Shown: positions 23,566-32,711, numbered from the stretch's first letter. The stretch: DNA of 37,604 bases from CAZPUR01 sp964589815 (GCA_964589815.1 CAZPUR010000011.1:1-37604); one strand, 5' to 3'. Notes: generated from the sequence alone by a model not told the origin. Made by a program: numbers and translations.

Positions 23566-26478
23566 TTACTCTTGCTCCCACCAAACGGCTGTTTTTTCTT
23601 TAACTGCTTTTTTAATCGAGTTGAAGATATTAATTTTCCCCAAGAAAGATGATTTTCTACCATCGGTAATTGATTTCTTTATTAACCAGAGGCAAACTAT
23701 AATCGCTAAAATAAAGAAAAACCAATTAAATAAAGTGCCGCGATAGTTAAGTTCAATTTTGGCCGGACCGATTACATCCTTTGGTAAGGGCACATAAAAA
23801 TGACCCAGCCCGGCATTATAAATCTTTAATTTCTTTTTATAAGGTGAAATCAGTTTGGCTGACCAGCCGCCATAGTTATTCTCTTTGAAAACCGCGCCTT
23901 TAAAATCACTAGCTTCGATAATCACTTGTTCTGGCCGTGGTCTTTCTACCTTAAAATCCAGAATTCCTTCATCTTTAAGTTCGATCATTGAAGCTAAGAT
24001 ATTTTTGATTAGTTGTCCCTCGGCTTGGCTAAAATAATGGTTATAATGATAAGACAAATTTAAACCTGACCAAATAACTTTCCCCTGCCCCAGTTCTCCT
24101 GAAACTAAAAAAGGCTTGCCGCTTTGGTTTAAAACCGCCTGAGCCCACTCTTTTATTAAGCTGGGTTCACTATAAGAAATATTCCAAGTATCATCTTCAT
24201 ATTTTAAAGCGCCAAAGGTCTGCGTATAAACATTTTTTAAAAGCGGCTCGGTAGCTAAAAAAGACAAATCCCAAGTTTGACCCAGAGGACCTCTGGTGGT
24301 CTGCTTGACTGGAAAAACCGCGGGTAATTCCCAGTTAACATCCTGTTTGGTGCTATCCGATTCTTTAACATCCCCGCCGGTCTCAATAATTAAATTTCCC
24401 CCTTCTTGAACATATTTTTCCAGTTTTTTCCAGGCCTGTTGACTAGCCTGGTAATATTGAAGAAAAACCAAATCAAAGTCCTTTAAATCAGCTAAAGAAA
24501 CTTTATCCAAGGAGCTAGGGCCTTTAACCGGAATCACATAGCGGGAATTTAAATTAAGGTGAGCCAGGTTCCTGATGATATTTTCATAAGCTGTCCGCGG
24601 CTCGCCAAGGACCAACATCGTCGGCACCTTAGTGGTTTTAATAATCGGAGAAACAGCCTCTTCTTTGATCCTAAAATAGTTTAGTCGTCCTTTTGATTCA
24701 GTCGGTTCATCTTTTAAACCCTGACGGTCAATTAAAGTTGGATCCTGAATGAGATAATCAGCTAATGATGAGGATTCGCCGATACTTTTTGAAAACAAGT
24801 AGTCCTCACCTTCTCTGATTTCTACTTCATTACCTAATAAGTAGCGGATTGCCTGCCAATCTATTAGAAACAACAAGTCATTTTTCGCCACCACTAAAGG
24901 ATGATCCCAATTAGTCACCAGCTCACCATGAAAAGCCATATCCGTCCAATAAGCATAATTATTAGTTTCATAATGAGTTGAGTCATAAGCTCCATGAGTT
25001 ATGGGAAGATCAAAAAGAATTGACCACCAAATATTAACCCCGACTTCTAAAGTGTGAAAGCGGTAATTTATGTCATCATAGTCCATCCATTCCGGGATTA
25101 AATAGCCTTTTAATTTTTCTTTATCCGCCTCGGTGATATTTTTTTTAATCAGAACATCATTCACATTTAATTTTTCCAATAAAATACTATCCCCCAGTAA
25201 ACTTGTTCCCAGACTGCTTTGCACCAAGCCACAATTATGAAAATTTGTCGTCAAACCAATGGTTTCAGGCTCCGTCTCAAAAATTCTATAATTAAAGTCA
25301 ATGATGCTGTCTAAAGGGGCTAAAAAAATGATGATGGGGATTAAAATCTGGAGTAAGCGCGAACTAATGGGTTTAGCTTTCTTGCCAGTCTTAAAAATCA
25401 GCCGCCAACTCAAACCAATCAGGCCAGCCACCACAAAAGCAAAAAACCAGTAAGTCCGCGGCGGTAAAATGCCGCCACCAAAAGGATTACGGCCAGTAAG
25501 ATACAAAGCTTCAAAAAAAGAGATATAAAGGCCTAAAATAATAAAAGGTGTTAATTCCCGCCAATGCTTAAGTTTAACCTTAACCATAAAAAGCACTATC
25601 AGTATTATTGCCCCTATTAGTAAAAAAATATTTTGGCTTAGCAATAAACCTTTTAGGGCCCAAGGGAAATTGGTTCCTCCTTTTTCAAAAAAAGAAAAGT
25701 CTGCCGCTTTAGGAATGGTAAGCACCTTATAAGCAATGCCATAAAGCAATAAAAAGCCGATCGCCATGGAGGCAAGAATGTAAAAGACGGCGTCTTTAAT
25801 CTTTTTTACACTAATAAGTTTATTCCTGTCGTCCCACCAAAAAAATAAAAAAAGTAGGGCCGGCATCCAGATAAAAATTAAGGCTGTTCCCGCATGGCCC
25901 CAATAAGACAAACCACCAAAAAGGACTGATAAAAAGAAGAATTTCTTTTCCCTGCTCAAATAATATTTAGCCATTAACCAGATAATTAAAGGTAGAAAAA
26001 ATTGAGTCGCTCCATAGGTCACATTCCCGCCGAACCAAAACGGCCGGAAAAAATTGCTGGTCCACATCAAGGCAATGGAAACTGCCAAAGCCAAACAACG
26101 GTTTTTGGCCAATAATTTCAAAAGAAAATAACTAAACAAAAAGTAAAGAAAAGCGGTTACTAGGGCAAAAATTTTACTGCCCATAACCCAGCCCCAAATT
26201 TTAGCAAAGGGCATGGCTAAATAGAAAAAAAGCCAGGCATAATCAGTGATGGTGGCCGTACCGCCAAACCAAATATATTTCCAACTCATAGGAGGCATGG
26301 TTAAGTATTGGCTGAGATAACGAACATAAGTGGGAAATTGATAAAAATCCACTCCCATAGGCGGCTGGGCCTGGTAATACCATCTAGCAATCGGGTAAAA
26401 AGCAGCTAAAAGAATAGCTATATTCAAGCAGTCAAATAATAAACCTATGAAGCTGAATTTGCTTTTCTTTTTAGTCAT
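23566..26478 (-). CDS. Large PTPS-related/GT-C-like membrane protein, paralogue of its neighbour
   Basis: The 970-residue product matches the 911-residue neighbour domain for domain. The first outer loop has GVDFYQF and WFGGTATITDYAW, followed by multiple transmembrane helices to about residue 410. The outer region has YRFHTLEVGVNIWW, and then an amidotransferase-like domain (about 605-830: TMLVLGEPR, LVFLQYY, YVQEGGNLIIETGGDVKESDS, LGQGKVIWSGLNLSYHYNHY). A YfhO-type beta domain with NYGGWSAKL and a C-terminal helix complete it. The two genes are a tandem duplication that has diverged widely. The likely role is at the outer face of the membrane, in glycan transfer or remodelling. Its ATG overlaps the end of the pilin-like gene by 8 nt. 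Confidence 0.75.
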   Translation of the reverse strand: MTKKKSKFSFIGLLFDCLNIAILLAAFYPIARWYYQAQPPMGVDFYQFPTYVRYLSQYLTMPPMSWKYIWFGGTATITDYAWLFFYLAMPFAKIWGWVMGSKIFALVTAFLYFLFSYFLLKLLAKNRCLALAVSIALMWTSNFFRPFWFGGNVTYGATQFFLPLIIWLMAKYYLSREKKFFFLSVLFGGLSYWGHAGTALIFIWMPALLFLFFWWDDRNKLISVKKIKDAVFYILASMAIGFLLLYGIAYKVLTIPKAADFSFFEKGGTNFPWALKGLLLSQNIFLLIGAIILIVLFMVKVKLKHWRELTPFIILGLYISFFEALYLTGRNPFGGGILPPRTYWFFAFVVAGLIGLSWRLIFKTGKKAKPISSRLLQILIPIIIFLAPLDSIIDFNYRIFETEPETIGLTTNFHNCGLVQSSLGTSLLGDSILLEKLNVNDVLIKKNITEADKEKLKGYLIPEWMDYDDINYRFHTLEVGVNIWWSILFDLPITHGAYDSTHYETNNYAYWTDMAFHGELVTNWDHPLVVAKNDLLFLIDWQAIRYLLGNEVEIREGEDYLFSKSIGESSSLADYLIQDPTLIDRQGLKDEPTESKGRLNYFRIKEEAVSPIIKTTKVPTMLVLGEPRTAYENIIRNLAHLNLNSRYVIPVKGPSSLDKVSLADLKDFDLVFLQYYQASQQAWKKLEKYVQEGGNLIIETGGDVKESDSTKQDVNWELPAVFPVKQTTRGPLGQTWDLSFLATEPLLKNVYTQTFGALKYEDDTWNISYSEPSLIKEWAQAVLNQSGKPFLVSGELGQGKVIWSGLNLSYHYNHYFSQAEGQLIKNILASMIELKDEGILDFKVERPRPEQVIIEASDFKGAVFKENNYGGWSAKLISPYKKKLKIYNAGLGHFYVPLPKDVIGPAKIELNYRGTLFNWFFFILAIIVCLWLIKKSITDGRKSSFLGKINIFNSIKKAVKEKTAVWWEQE

Positions 26479-26959
26479 TTGTTTCTTTGGTCATTGTTTT
26501 TGAAACCAATTCCTGCCGGCTGCCGTCTTCTAACTCCACCGCCAGTCTATAGCCTTGACAATCTGGCTGGCAATCAACCCCAATATATTGATAAATAACT
26601 TCTCTTGACGAACAAACGGCTAAACCATTTGCATCCTTGAGTTCCACTGCCTTATCAGGCTGGCAGGGATCTTTAAATTCAGCAAAATTAAAATAATCTT
26701 TCATCTCTGAACAGGTAATTAAATATTGCCAGTCAGCCGGAAGAAGCAGACTATTTTCATTTATATAAGGACTACCGGGGTAATAGTTGTTTACCTGGTA
26801 AAAATTTTCTAAACTGTTTTGAACTTTTTTAAGCATCACTATTCTTTGTTTATCTCTTTCCACCACCTCTTTAAAATCAAACATAAGAAAGACCGCCCAA
26901 CTAATGACCGCTAAACAAATAAAGATTAATAAAATCTCCACTAAAGTTACTTTATTCAT
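26471..26959 (-). CDS. Type IV pilin-like protein with a degenerate peptidase site
   Basis: The 162-residue product starts with KVTLVEILLIFICLAVISWA, which lines up with the type IV pilin/pseudopilin N-terminus (G-F-T-L-I-E): Val 1, Thr 2, Leu 3, Val 4, Glu 5 are in place, but the -1 glycine needed by prepilin peptidase is Lys. After the helix comes a pseudopilin-like LENFYQVNNYYPGSPY, then a small domain with five cysteines (about 85-140) that could pair outside the cell. It may be an unprocessed, membrane-anchored relative rather than a working pilin. It overlaps both neighbours: ATGA with the upstream membrane protein, 8 nt with the downstream one. That placement suggests it serves these membrane proteins. 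Confidence 0.65.
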   Translation of the reverse strand: MNKVTLVEILLIFICLAVISWAVFLMFDFKEVVERDKQRIVMLKKVQNSLENFYQVNNYYPGSPYINENSLLLPADWQYLITCSEMKDYFNFAEFKDPCQPDKAVELKDANGLAVCSSREVIYQYIGVDCQPDCQGYRLAVELEDGSRQELVSKTMTKETND

Positions 26960-29222
26960 TTCTTGATTCTAGGATAAACAATTAAACCAACTATTGTCAA
27001 AATCGTTATCAGATATCCTAACCAAACATCCCATGTCTTTTGATAAACTAGGTCAATCTCCACTTCTCCCGTTCCCGCCGAATCGGCGGGACCAGGGTCT
27101 AAAAACATAAAACCAATCACATCATTATTAATTCTAATCCTTTTCCCGTCAATATAAGCTTTCCAGCCAGGATTATAGTTAATCTGAAGAGCAATGGCTT
27201 CGCCNNNNNNNNNNNNNNNNNNNNNNNNNNNNNNNNNNNNNNNNNNNNNNNNNNNNNNNNNNNNNNNNNNNNNNNNNNNNNNNNNNNNNNNNNNNNNNNN
27301 NNNNCAATATAAGCTTTCCAGCCAGGATTATAGTTAATCTGAAGAGCAATGGCTTCGCCCTCTTTAATTTGAGCTCTTATCTTGGCCTTACCGCTTAAGG
27401 GCTTTCCCACCCAAGAAAACTTTGCCTCGCCCGCCCGCTTCGCCGAATCGAGGCCAGAAGGCGGGCCTGCCTCGCCGAATCCCGCCAAATCGGTGGGAGA
27501 AGGCGGGTCAATATAATCCACATATTTTTTCAGATTGTCAAAATCAACCGCATTTTTAAGCGGCTTAAGCTTGATAAAGTCTTCCTTTTTGACCACTTGA
27601 GCCAAAGATGGTTGAAAAAGAGGAATTTTATAAATAATGTCTCCTTCAAGGTTCGCCTTCTCCTCGACTCCGGCCGCTTGAGTAAACTTTTCCGGATTTG
27701 TGAAATCATGATAGATTTCCCTAGAGACATGGGTATTAACCACTAAATAAGAAACATTAAGCGCTCTCAACCAACAAATGGCTGTTTCTCCTTCTTTTCC
27801 TTCAGGCGCGTTTTCTCCGGTATTGATCTGGTAAATAGCGTGCAGCATCCAGGGATTGGCCACCCCATCATTTCCCCCTCTTATCTGAGGAATGTTGCTA
27901 AAAGTGTTTAACCAAAAAGCGCTACTACCAGTGGCAAAAACCCTTTCGCCCTGAGTATTATTTTCCAACCAAGAGGCAATCTGCTGTTCTGACGTCTGTC
28001 TGATATTTTTATGAGGTAAAGTTAAATCCCAGACCCGATCAATATATTTTAGAGGAAAATACAATATTGAAAAGGCGGTCAGTAAATAAAAAATCTGGCT
28101 TAGCCAAACTAATTTTTTGGGGAAAATCTTTTTCATTACTAAAAACAGCAGCCAGCTAAGCAAAAGAGCGGTTCCCATATGCATTTGCAAAAGATAACGG
28201 TTGGGCTGGGGTAAAAGCATAGTTTGGTTTTTAAACCAAAAATAGGCGGCGCTAAAAAAAATCAAGATCCAGCCAAGGGCAATTAAAATCAACCTCAAAG
28301 CTCTCCTTTTAATTAAAAGTGATAAAAAGAAAAAGGCCGGCGCTAACAGAAAAACAAAAGGAATAAAACGTAAGTAGGCTGTGCCCACGCTTCCTTCAGC
28401 TCCGCCAGTGCCAATCGATAAGCTGGCCTTAATAAAAGAGAGGTTAAGCCAAAAAGCCATTAAACCATAGCTAAAAAAAGAAACAATCACTGCTCTCTTG
28501 AATTTTTTCAGTCCGTCCCCTGCCATAAAGTCAACTGTTAAAGCCACTAGCAACATGACGCTAAAGCCAACTAAAGCAATCATGTTGGTCAAAGCTATCA
28601 AAGCAGTTAAAATCGAAGCTAAGAAAACATTTTTCCGGCCACCTTCTCTTATGGCTTTAATAAAGAAAAGTAAAGCCAAAGGTAAGAAAAAAAGTCCTAC
28701 AATATGACCCCCTTCGCCAAAAAGAATTAAGGTCAATAATCTCCAGGGTGGTTTTCCATAAATACTCCCCATGCTTTCTACCGAAGATAGAAGATAGGCA
28801 CTTGAAGGCAAAAAAGAATAAAGCATTGCTCCTAAAAAACCAACTCTTTTTTTATTAGTCAAAAAGCTGACTAAAAAATAAAAACTTACCGGAGTTAAAG
28901 CATAAAAAACTCCAATCAGGATGCGGTACCAGGAAGTAATCGAAGTAGACGAGTAAAGAAAATGAAGTAAGGCTATTAAAAAGGGCATTAAAGGCGTATA
29001 AAAAAGATGAAAAGGAAAACCAGCATACCAATAAGGATTCCAGGAAAGATGGGGAAAATTCTCAAAGATAAAACGGGCGTCAGCAAGAAAAACGCTTTCG
29101 ATTGAACCTATCTGCTGGGTATAGCCACCAATAAAAAGCGGCCAGACAAGAATCAGGTTAGCCATCAAAATAATGATTACTGCTAGAAAATCCAGAATAA
29201 AATGCTTTATTGTTTTATTCAT
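26956..29222 (-). CDS. PTPS-related/GT-C-like membrane protein, interrupted only by a false scaffold gap
   Basis: The frame enters a run of N at 27304. The 55 bp on either side of the N run are identical; collapsing them makes the frame continue without a break to TGA at 26956-26958, which overlaps the pilin-like ATG (ATGA). The rebuilt protein has 703 residues: many transmembrane helices with an outer loop WNPYWYAGFPFHLFYTP, a soluble part with GERVFATGSSAFWLN and NVSYLVVNTHVSREIYHDF, a YfhO-type NPGWKAYIDGKRIRI, and a last helix (WLGYLITILTIVGLIVY) before the basic end. It lacks the amidotransferase-like domain of its paralogues. Two palindromic elements are inserted in frame (27424-27507 and 27073-27091). 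Role in glycan transfer is inferred. Confidence 0.8.
27073..27091. repeat. 19-bp palindrome, TCCCGCCGAATCGGCGGGA, inside a coding sequence
   Basis: Perfect 9-bp arms around one central base. In the rebuilt reading frame it encodes most of PADSAG in the segment LDPG-PADSAG-TGEVEIDLVY, a loop before the last beta strands. Removing 18 bp would leave a smooth DPGTGEVEI, so an in-frame insertion is likely. Confidence 0.8.
27150..27359. other. False assembly gap: 100 N flanked by identical 55-bp copies
   Basis: 27150-27204 and 27305-27359 are identical over 55 bp, with exactly 100 N between. This is the pattern of two contigs that overlap by one k-mer but were scaffolded with a fixed gap. Deleting the N run and one copy restores the membrane protein frame. 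Confidence 0.92.
27424..27507. repeat. 84-bp GC-rich element of two diverged units, inside a coding sequence
   Basis: Two units of 42 bp (27424-27465 and 27466-27507) both begin close to GCCTCGCC, contain CGCCGAATC and end in GAAGGCGGG on the plus strand. Together they encode 28 residues, rich in Pro, Gly and Ala, between YIDPP and EAKFSW. Their base composition is far richer in G+C than the gene around them. A related half-site is at 34803-34837. Confidence 0.75.
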
Positions 29223-29256
29223 TATTGCTAACTAGACGCTATCTCCTACCTCCTAA

Positions 29257-30666
29257 TTATCTAATCTTTTGGATGGTGCAAAACGCTTTTGTTTTTCTAT
29301 AAAGCTCAGCTAAGGTCTCAATTTCTTTAATCTGTCTTAAAATAAATTTTGGATTGCGGTAAAACTCCTTATAAGCCCTTTTTTCATATTCTAGTAACGT
29401 TTTGGCTTTCAAGCCTTTAGGAATAAAATGAAGCTTTTCTGGCAGGTTAACCATTAGTTTTCCATAAGAAACATTTTTTAAAAAACCGCGCTTTTTGGCT
29501 AAAAACCAAAGTTCAGTTCCGGGAAAAGGAGTCGCAATCGTAAAATTAGCTGCATTTAAGGGCAGACTTTTAGCAAACTCGATGGTTTCATTCATGGTTG
29601 ACTCAGTTTCCCCAGGTAAACCAAGAATAAAAAACCCTAAGGATTGAATCCCAGCTTCATCAGTGGTTTTAATTGCTTTCTGGACCATTTTTTTGGTGAT
29701 ACCTTTTTTAATTCCTTTCAGAATCTCGTCGTTGCCCGACTCGATGCCAAAAGAAATCTGCCAGCAACCAGCCCTTTTCATTAAGTTTAACATTTTTGGC
29801 TCAATTTGGTTAACCCGAGCCAAACAAGTCCAAGAAAAACGCAGGCCTCTTTTAATAATTAATCTACAAATGGCTGAGACTCGTTCTGGGTCAGCGTTAA
29901 AAGTATCGTCCCAAAGCCGGATTTCTTTGGCGCCAAACCGAGAAATAAGAACCTCCATTTCTTCTACCACATTAGCCGGAGAACGAAAACGCCAGCGATT
30001 GCCAAAAACGCCCCGGAAGCAAAAAGTACACTGATAAGGACAACCTCTACTGGTAATCATTGTGCCTACAGGAAATTTTTTATAGGTCGCCGGAGTGGGA
30101 TGATACAAAGACAAAGGCGGCATTAAGTGTCTGGCTGGAAAAGGCAAAGCATCAAGATTTTCAATATATTTTCTTGGTTTAGTTCTGATTACTCGTTTCC
30201 CCTTTCGAAAAACCAATCCGGCTATTTTTTGCCAACTTTCTTTTTTGAGCTGATTCTTAACCAAGGCCACTATTGTTTCTTCCGCCTCGCCCATAATGCC
30301 AACATCAAAACAGCTAAAACTCATTACTTCTCCGGGTAAGGCGGTCACGTGAGGACCACCAATAACAATTAAAGAAGGCAAGGATTTTTTTAAAGCTTTT
30401 GCCAAGGCAACGGCCTTGTTAAAATCAACCGTGGCGCAGGAAAGACCAATAAACTCAGGGGAAAATTTTTTTGCCTCCTTAACTATTTTTTTTATTCCCC
30501 AACCCAAAGGTGGCGCGTCAAAAATCTTCACTTCAAATCCGGCTTTTTCCAAAACTGCTCCCAAGTAACCAATCCCTAAAGGCGGCTGCATATTGCCCAC
30601 TTCAGAAAGATCGCCAAATTCTTCTTTTAAATTGTAGGGAGGAAAAATAAGTAAAACTTTAGTCAT
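29257..30666 (-). CDS. B12-binding-domain radical SAM protein
   Basis: The 469-residue product has the full standard layout: VLLIFPPYNL and QPPLGIGYLGAVLEKAGFEV at the N-terminus, GGPHVTALP at about 104, a radical SAM barrel with C209, C213 and C216 (SRGCPYQCTFC), WDDTFNADPERV, FGIESGNDEIL, LGLPGETESTM and ATPFPGTELW, and the YKEFYRNPKFILRQI tail shared with the proteins at 8682 and 15882. The cobalamin-ligand position reads DAPPLG, so the histidine is missing. It lies between a methyltransferase gene (8-bp overlap) and a large membrane protein gene. Methylation or rearrangement of a lipid or sugar is the usual role of the class; the substrate is unknown. Confidence 0.88.
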   Translation of the reverse strand: MTKVLLIFPPYNLKEEFGDLSEVGNMQPPLGIGYLGAVLEKAGFEVKIFDAPPLGWGIKKIVKEAKKFSPEFIGLSCATVDFNKAVALAKALKKSLPSLIVIGGPHVTALPGEVMSFSCFDVGIMGEAEETIVALVKNQLKKESWQKIAGLVFRKGKRVIRTKPRKYIENLDALPFPARHLMPPLSLYHPTPATYKKFPVGTMITSRGCPYQCTFCFRGVFGNRWRFRSPANVVEEMEVLISRFGAKEIRLWDDTFNADPERVSAICRLIIKRGLRFSWTCLARVNQIEPKMLNLMKRAGCWQISFGIESGNDEILKGIKKGITKKMVQKAIKTTDEAGIQSLGFFILGLPGETESTMNETIEFAKSLPLNAANFTIATPFPGTELWFLAKKRGFLKNVSYGKLMVNLPEKLHFIPKGLKAKTLLEYEKRAYKEFYRNPKFILRQIKEIETLAELYRKTKAFCTIQKIR

Positions 30667-31291
30667 TTTCCACTACAAAAAACCAGCTCATACCCAAACA
30701 ACTCTTATTCAGCCTCAAAATCTTGCCCTTATTATTAAACAGGGTCTGAATTTCTTGTTTTTGGTAATGATGATGGTAGGGTTCGCCGGGATGAGTCGAA
30801 GAAAGAAATCGGAAAAACCAAAGTGGATGGCGGGTAGGCACGGAACCAATCAAAAGGCCTTTGGGAATCAAAACGCGGAAAATCTCTTTTAGCGCTTTTT
30901 GAGGCTTAAGAAGGTGTTCTAAAACTTCGGTACAAATAACACTCCTAAAACTATGATTGTTAAAAGGCATTTTTTCGATATCCCCGAGCACCAGTTTAAC
31001 CTGAGGAGCGTATTTTTTGGCTCTCTGAAGGTTGCGAGGATTAATATCCAAGCCCACTGAACCGGAAGGCAGGTGGCGCAGATTTAGTCCCGTACCACAA
31101 CCGGCATCAAGAAATTTATTAAGGCCAAATTTTTTTATTAATCTTAAGGTTTCTCTTTCTCTTAAACGGTGAAGGACTGCTTCCAAACCCAAAAAATTAT
31201 CAACCACCTCAACCCAATCATAGTTTTCTATCTCTTGATAATATCTTTTATTTCCCCTTTTACTAATCTTAGAAATCTTATTTTTTATCAT
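30659..31291 (-). CDS. Class I SAM-dependent methyltransferase
   Basis: The 210-residue product has motif I LDAGCGTG (61-68), GLDINPRNLQRAKKY with the acidic strand-2 residue, LGDIEKMPF and ICTEVLEHLLKPQKALKEIFRVLIPKG, all standard for the Methyltransf_11 family. After them comes SVPTRHPLWFFRF and a GEPYHHHYQKQEI segment, as in many envelope- and glycan-cluster methyltransferases. Its 3' end overlaps the radical SAM gene by 8 bp. Its ATG is preceded directly by a 24-bp AT-rich repeat that also stands before the ATG at 34136. The acceptor is unknown. Confidence 0.86.
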   Translation of the reverse strand: MIKNKISKISKRGNKRYYQEIENYDWVEVVDNFLGLEAVLHRLRERETLRLIKKFGLNKFLDAGCGTGLNLRHLPSGSVGLDINPRNLQRAKKYAPQVKLVLGDIEKMPFNNHSFRSVICTEVLEHLLKPQKALKEIFRVLIPKGLLIGSVPTRHPLWFFRFLSSTHPGEPYHHHYQKQEIQTLFNNKGKILRLNKSCLGMSWFFVVEND

Positions 31292-31292
31292 T

Positions 31293-31316
31293 AAATAAAA
31301 TGATTAAATTGTTAAA
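31293..31316. repeat. 24-bp AT-rich repeat, copy 1, directly before a start codon
   Basis: Identical over 24 bp to 34137-34160. On the minus strand it ends one base before the ATG of the methyltransferase gene. The similarity continues more weakly for about 40 bp with words such as GAATAAAAGATTA. No Shine-Dalgarno is in it. Confidence 0.8.
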
Positions 31317-31366
31317 TGAATAAACTGTCAAATGGATGAATAAAAGATTAAACGAATTGACTTACT

Positions 31367-31386
31367 AATCCGCCAGCTAGCGGATT
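31367..31386. repeat. GC-rich palindrome just after a stop codon
   Basis: AATCCGCCAGCTAGCGGATT has 7-bp arms (AATCCGC/GCGGATT). It is 4 bp past the stop codon of the 441-residue membrane protein gene on the minus strand. No T-tract follows, so it is not a normal terminator. It belongs with 3785-3800 and 11621-11638. Confidence 0.7.
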
Positions 31387-31389
31387 GCT

Positions 31390-32711
31390 TTAATCCTTTA
31401 TTGATTTATTGCTTTTTAATTTAGTTCTCACCAGTCCCAATAAACCAAAAGTACTTAAACTCAGAGTGAAACCAATCCCGTCTGAAACCAGACCGGAAGA
31501 CCGCTTTCTGATCTCCCATAAGCCCGTCCTTTTAACCGTTTCTAACCCTAAAACCAAATATTGTTCTTTCTCCACGAAATCTTTTCTTGTTTTGCTAACG
31601 ATCAGTAAAAAGCTGATTGCTAGTACCACTAAAACTACCAGAATTATTAGTCGGCGGAAACGCCCGATAAAACTGAATTGCTTTAAGTAGCTTAAGGTTT
31701 TGAGATAAGTAGATAGATAGCCCAGCAAAATTGCCAGCAAAAAACTCAAAGAAACGCCTAGGCTGGGAAGAAAACGAACAGGAGAAGAAAGCTTTAGGCC
31801 TGCTCCTAAAAATAACAAGAAAAAGCCGATGGTCCAAAAAACAGCCACAAATAACCCTTGCAACCGCGGTCGACTTTCAAAAAGCAAAAAGCCAAAAACG
31901 CCCAACAAAGGGGTGAGAAAAAAGGCCAGCGGAAAAAGACTGAATAAAGTCTTTTTCACCATTTGTCCTTGAGGAGAGTTATAAATCAGAAAGGCAAATT
32001 TAGGATTATACCAAAAAGAAACTAGGCCGGTGGCCAAGAGAAAAACTATCACAAAACGGGCAAGTTTTAAACGAGCCGAACTTAAGAGCATTTCCGAAAT
32101 GGTTAAAGCCCAACAAAAACAAAACAGAATAAAAAAACCTAAAGGAGAAGTTAAAGCGGTTAAAGCGATCATAAAACTCGTGGCCGTGGCCATTTTAAAT
32201 CCGCCTCTTCTTAAAAAACGAAATAAGAATAAGCAGGCTAAGGCTGTCAGAGTCAGAGAAGCTATTTGAGCTCCGTCCTCGCCTAAAAGACCAATATTAA
32301 TTCTTAAGGGCAGAAAAATACCTAAAGGCAAACTGGCAACCAAAACGGCCAAAAAAGCAATCAGGCGCTGTTGGGAAATCTCTCTAATCAACAAATAAAA
32401 AGTTAGGGGGAAAAAAATAATAAAAACTAAAAGCCAAAAACGAACGGCATAATCAAAAGGCATAAAAAAACTGCTGACATTTGCTAAAATAGGGATAAAG
32501 GGAGCGGAAAAAATATTAGTTTGGTCTTCACGGCCAAAAAAAGGCCAGAGTAAAAAAAAATTAAAAAGTAGAACTAAAAGTAGAACTAAAATTTCTCCTG
32601 TCCCCAACCAAAAACGGGAAGAGAATTCCAAAAACCGAGATTTAAGTATTAATCTCTGGCTGCGTTTTTTGGCTTTTTTGGCCAACGTTTCTGCTTTTTT
32701 AGGTTGACTAT

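Noticed and set aside
20777..26478. Active glutamine amidotransferase in the large membrane proteins
   Set aside because: The domains have the fold-like strand order but no nucleophilic cysteine in the expected elbow, so catalysis is not supported.
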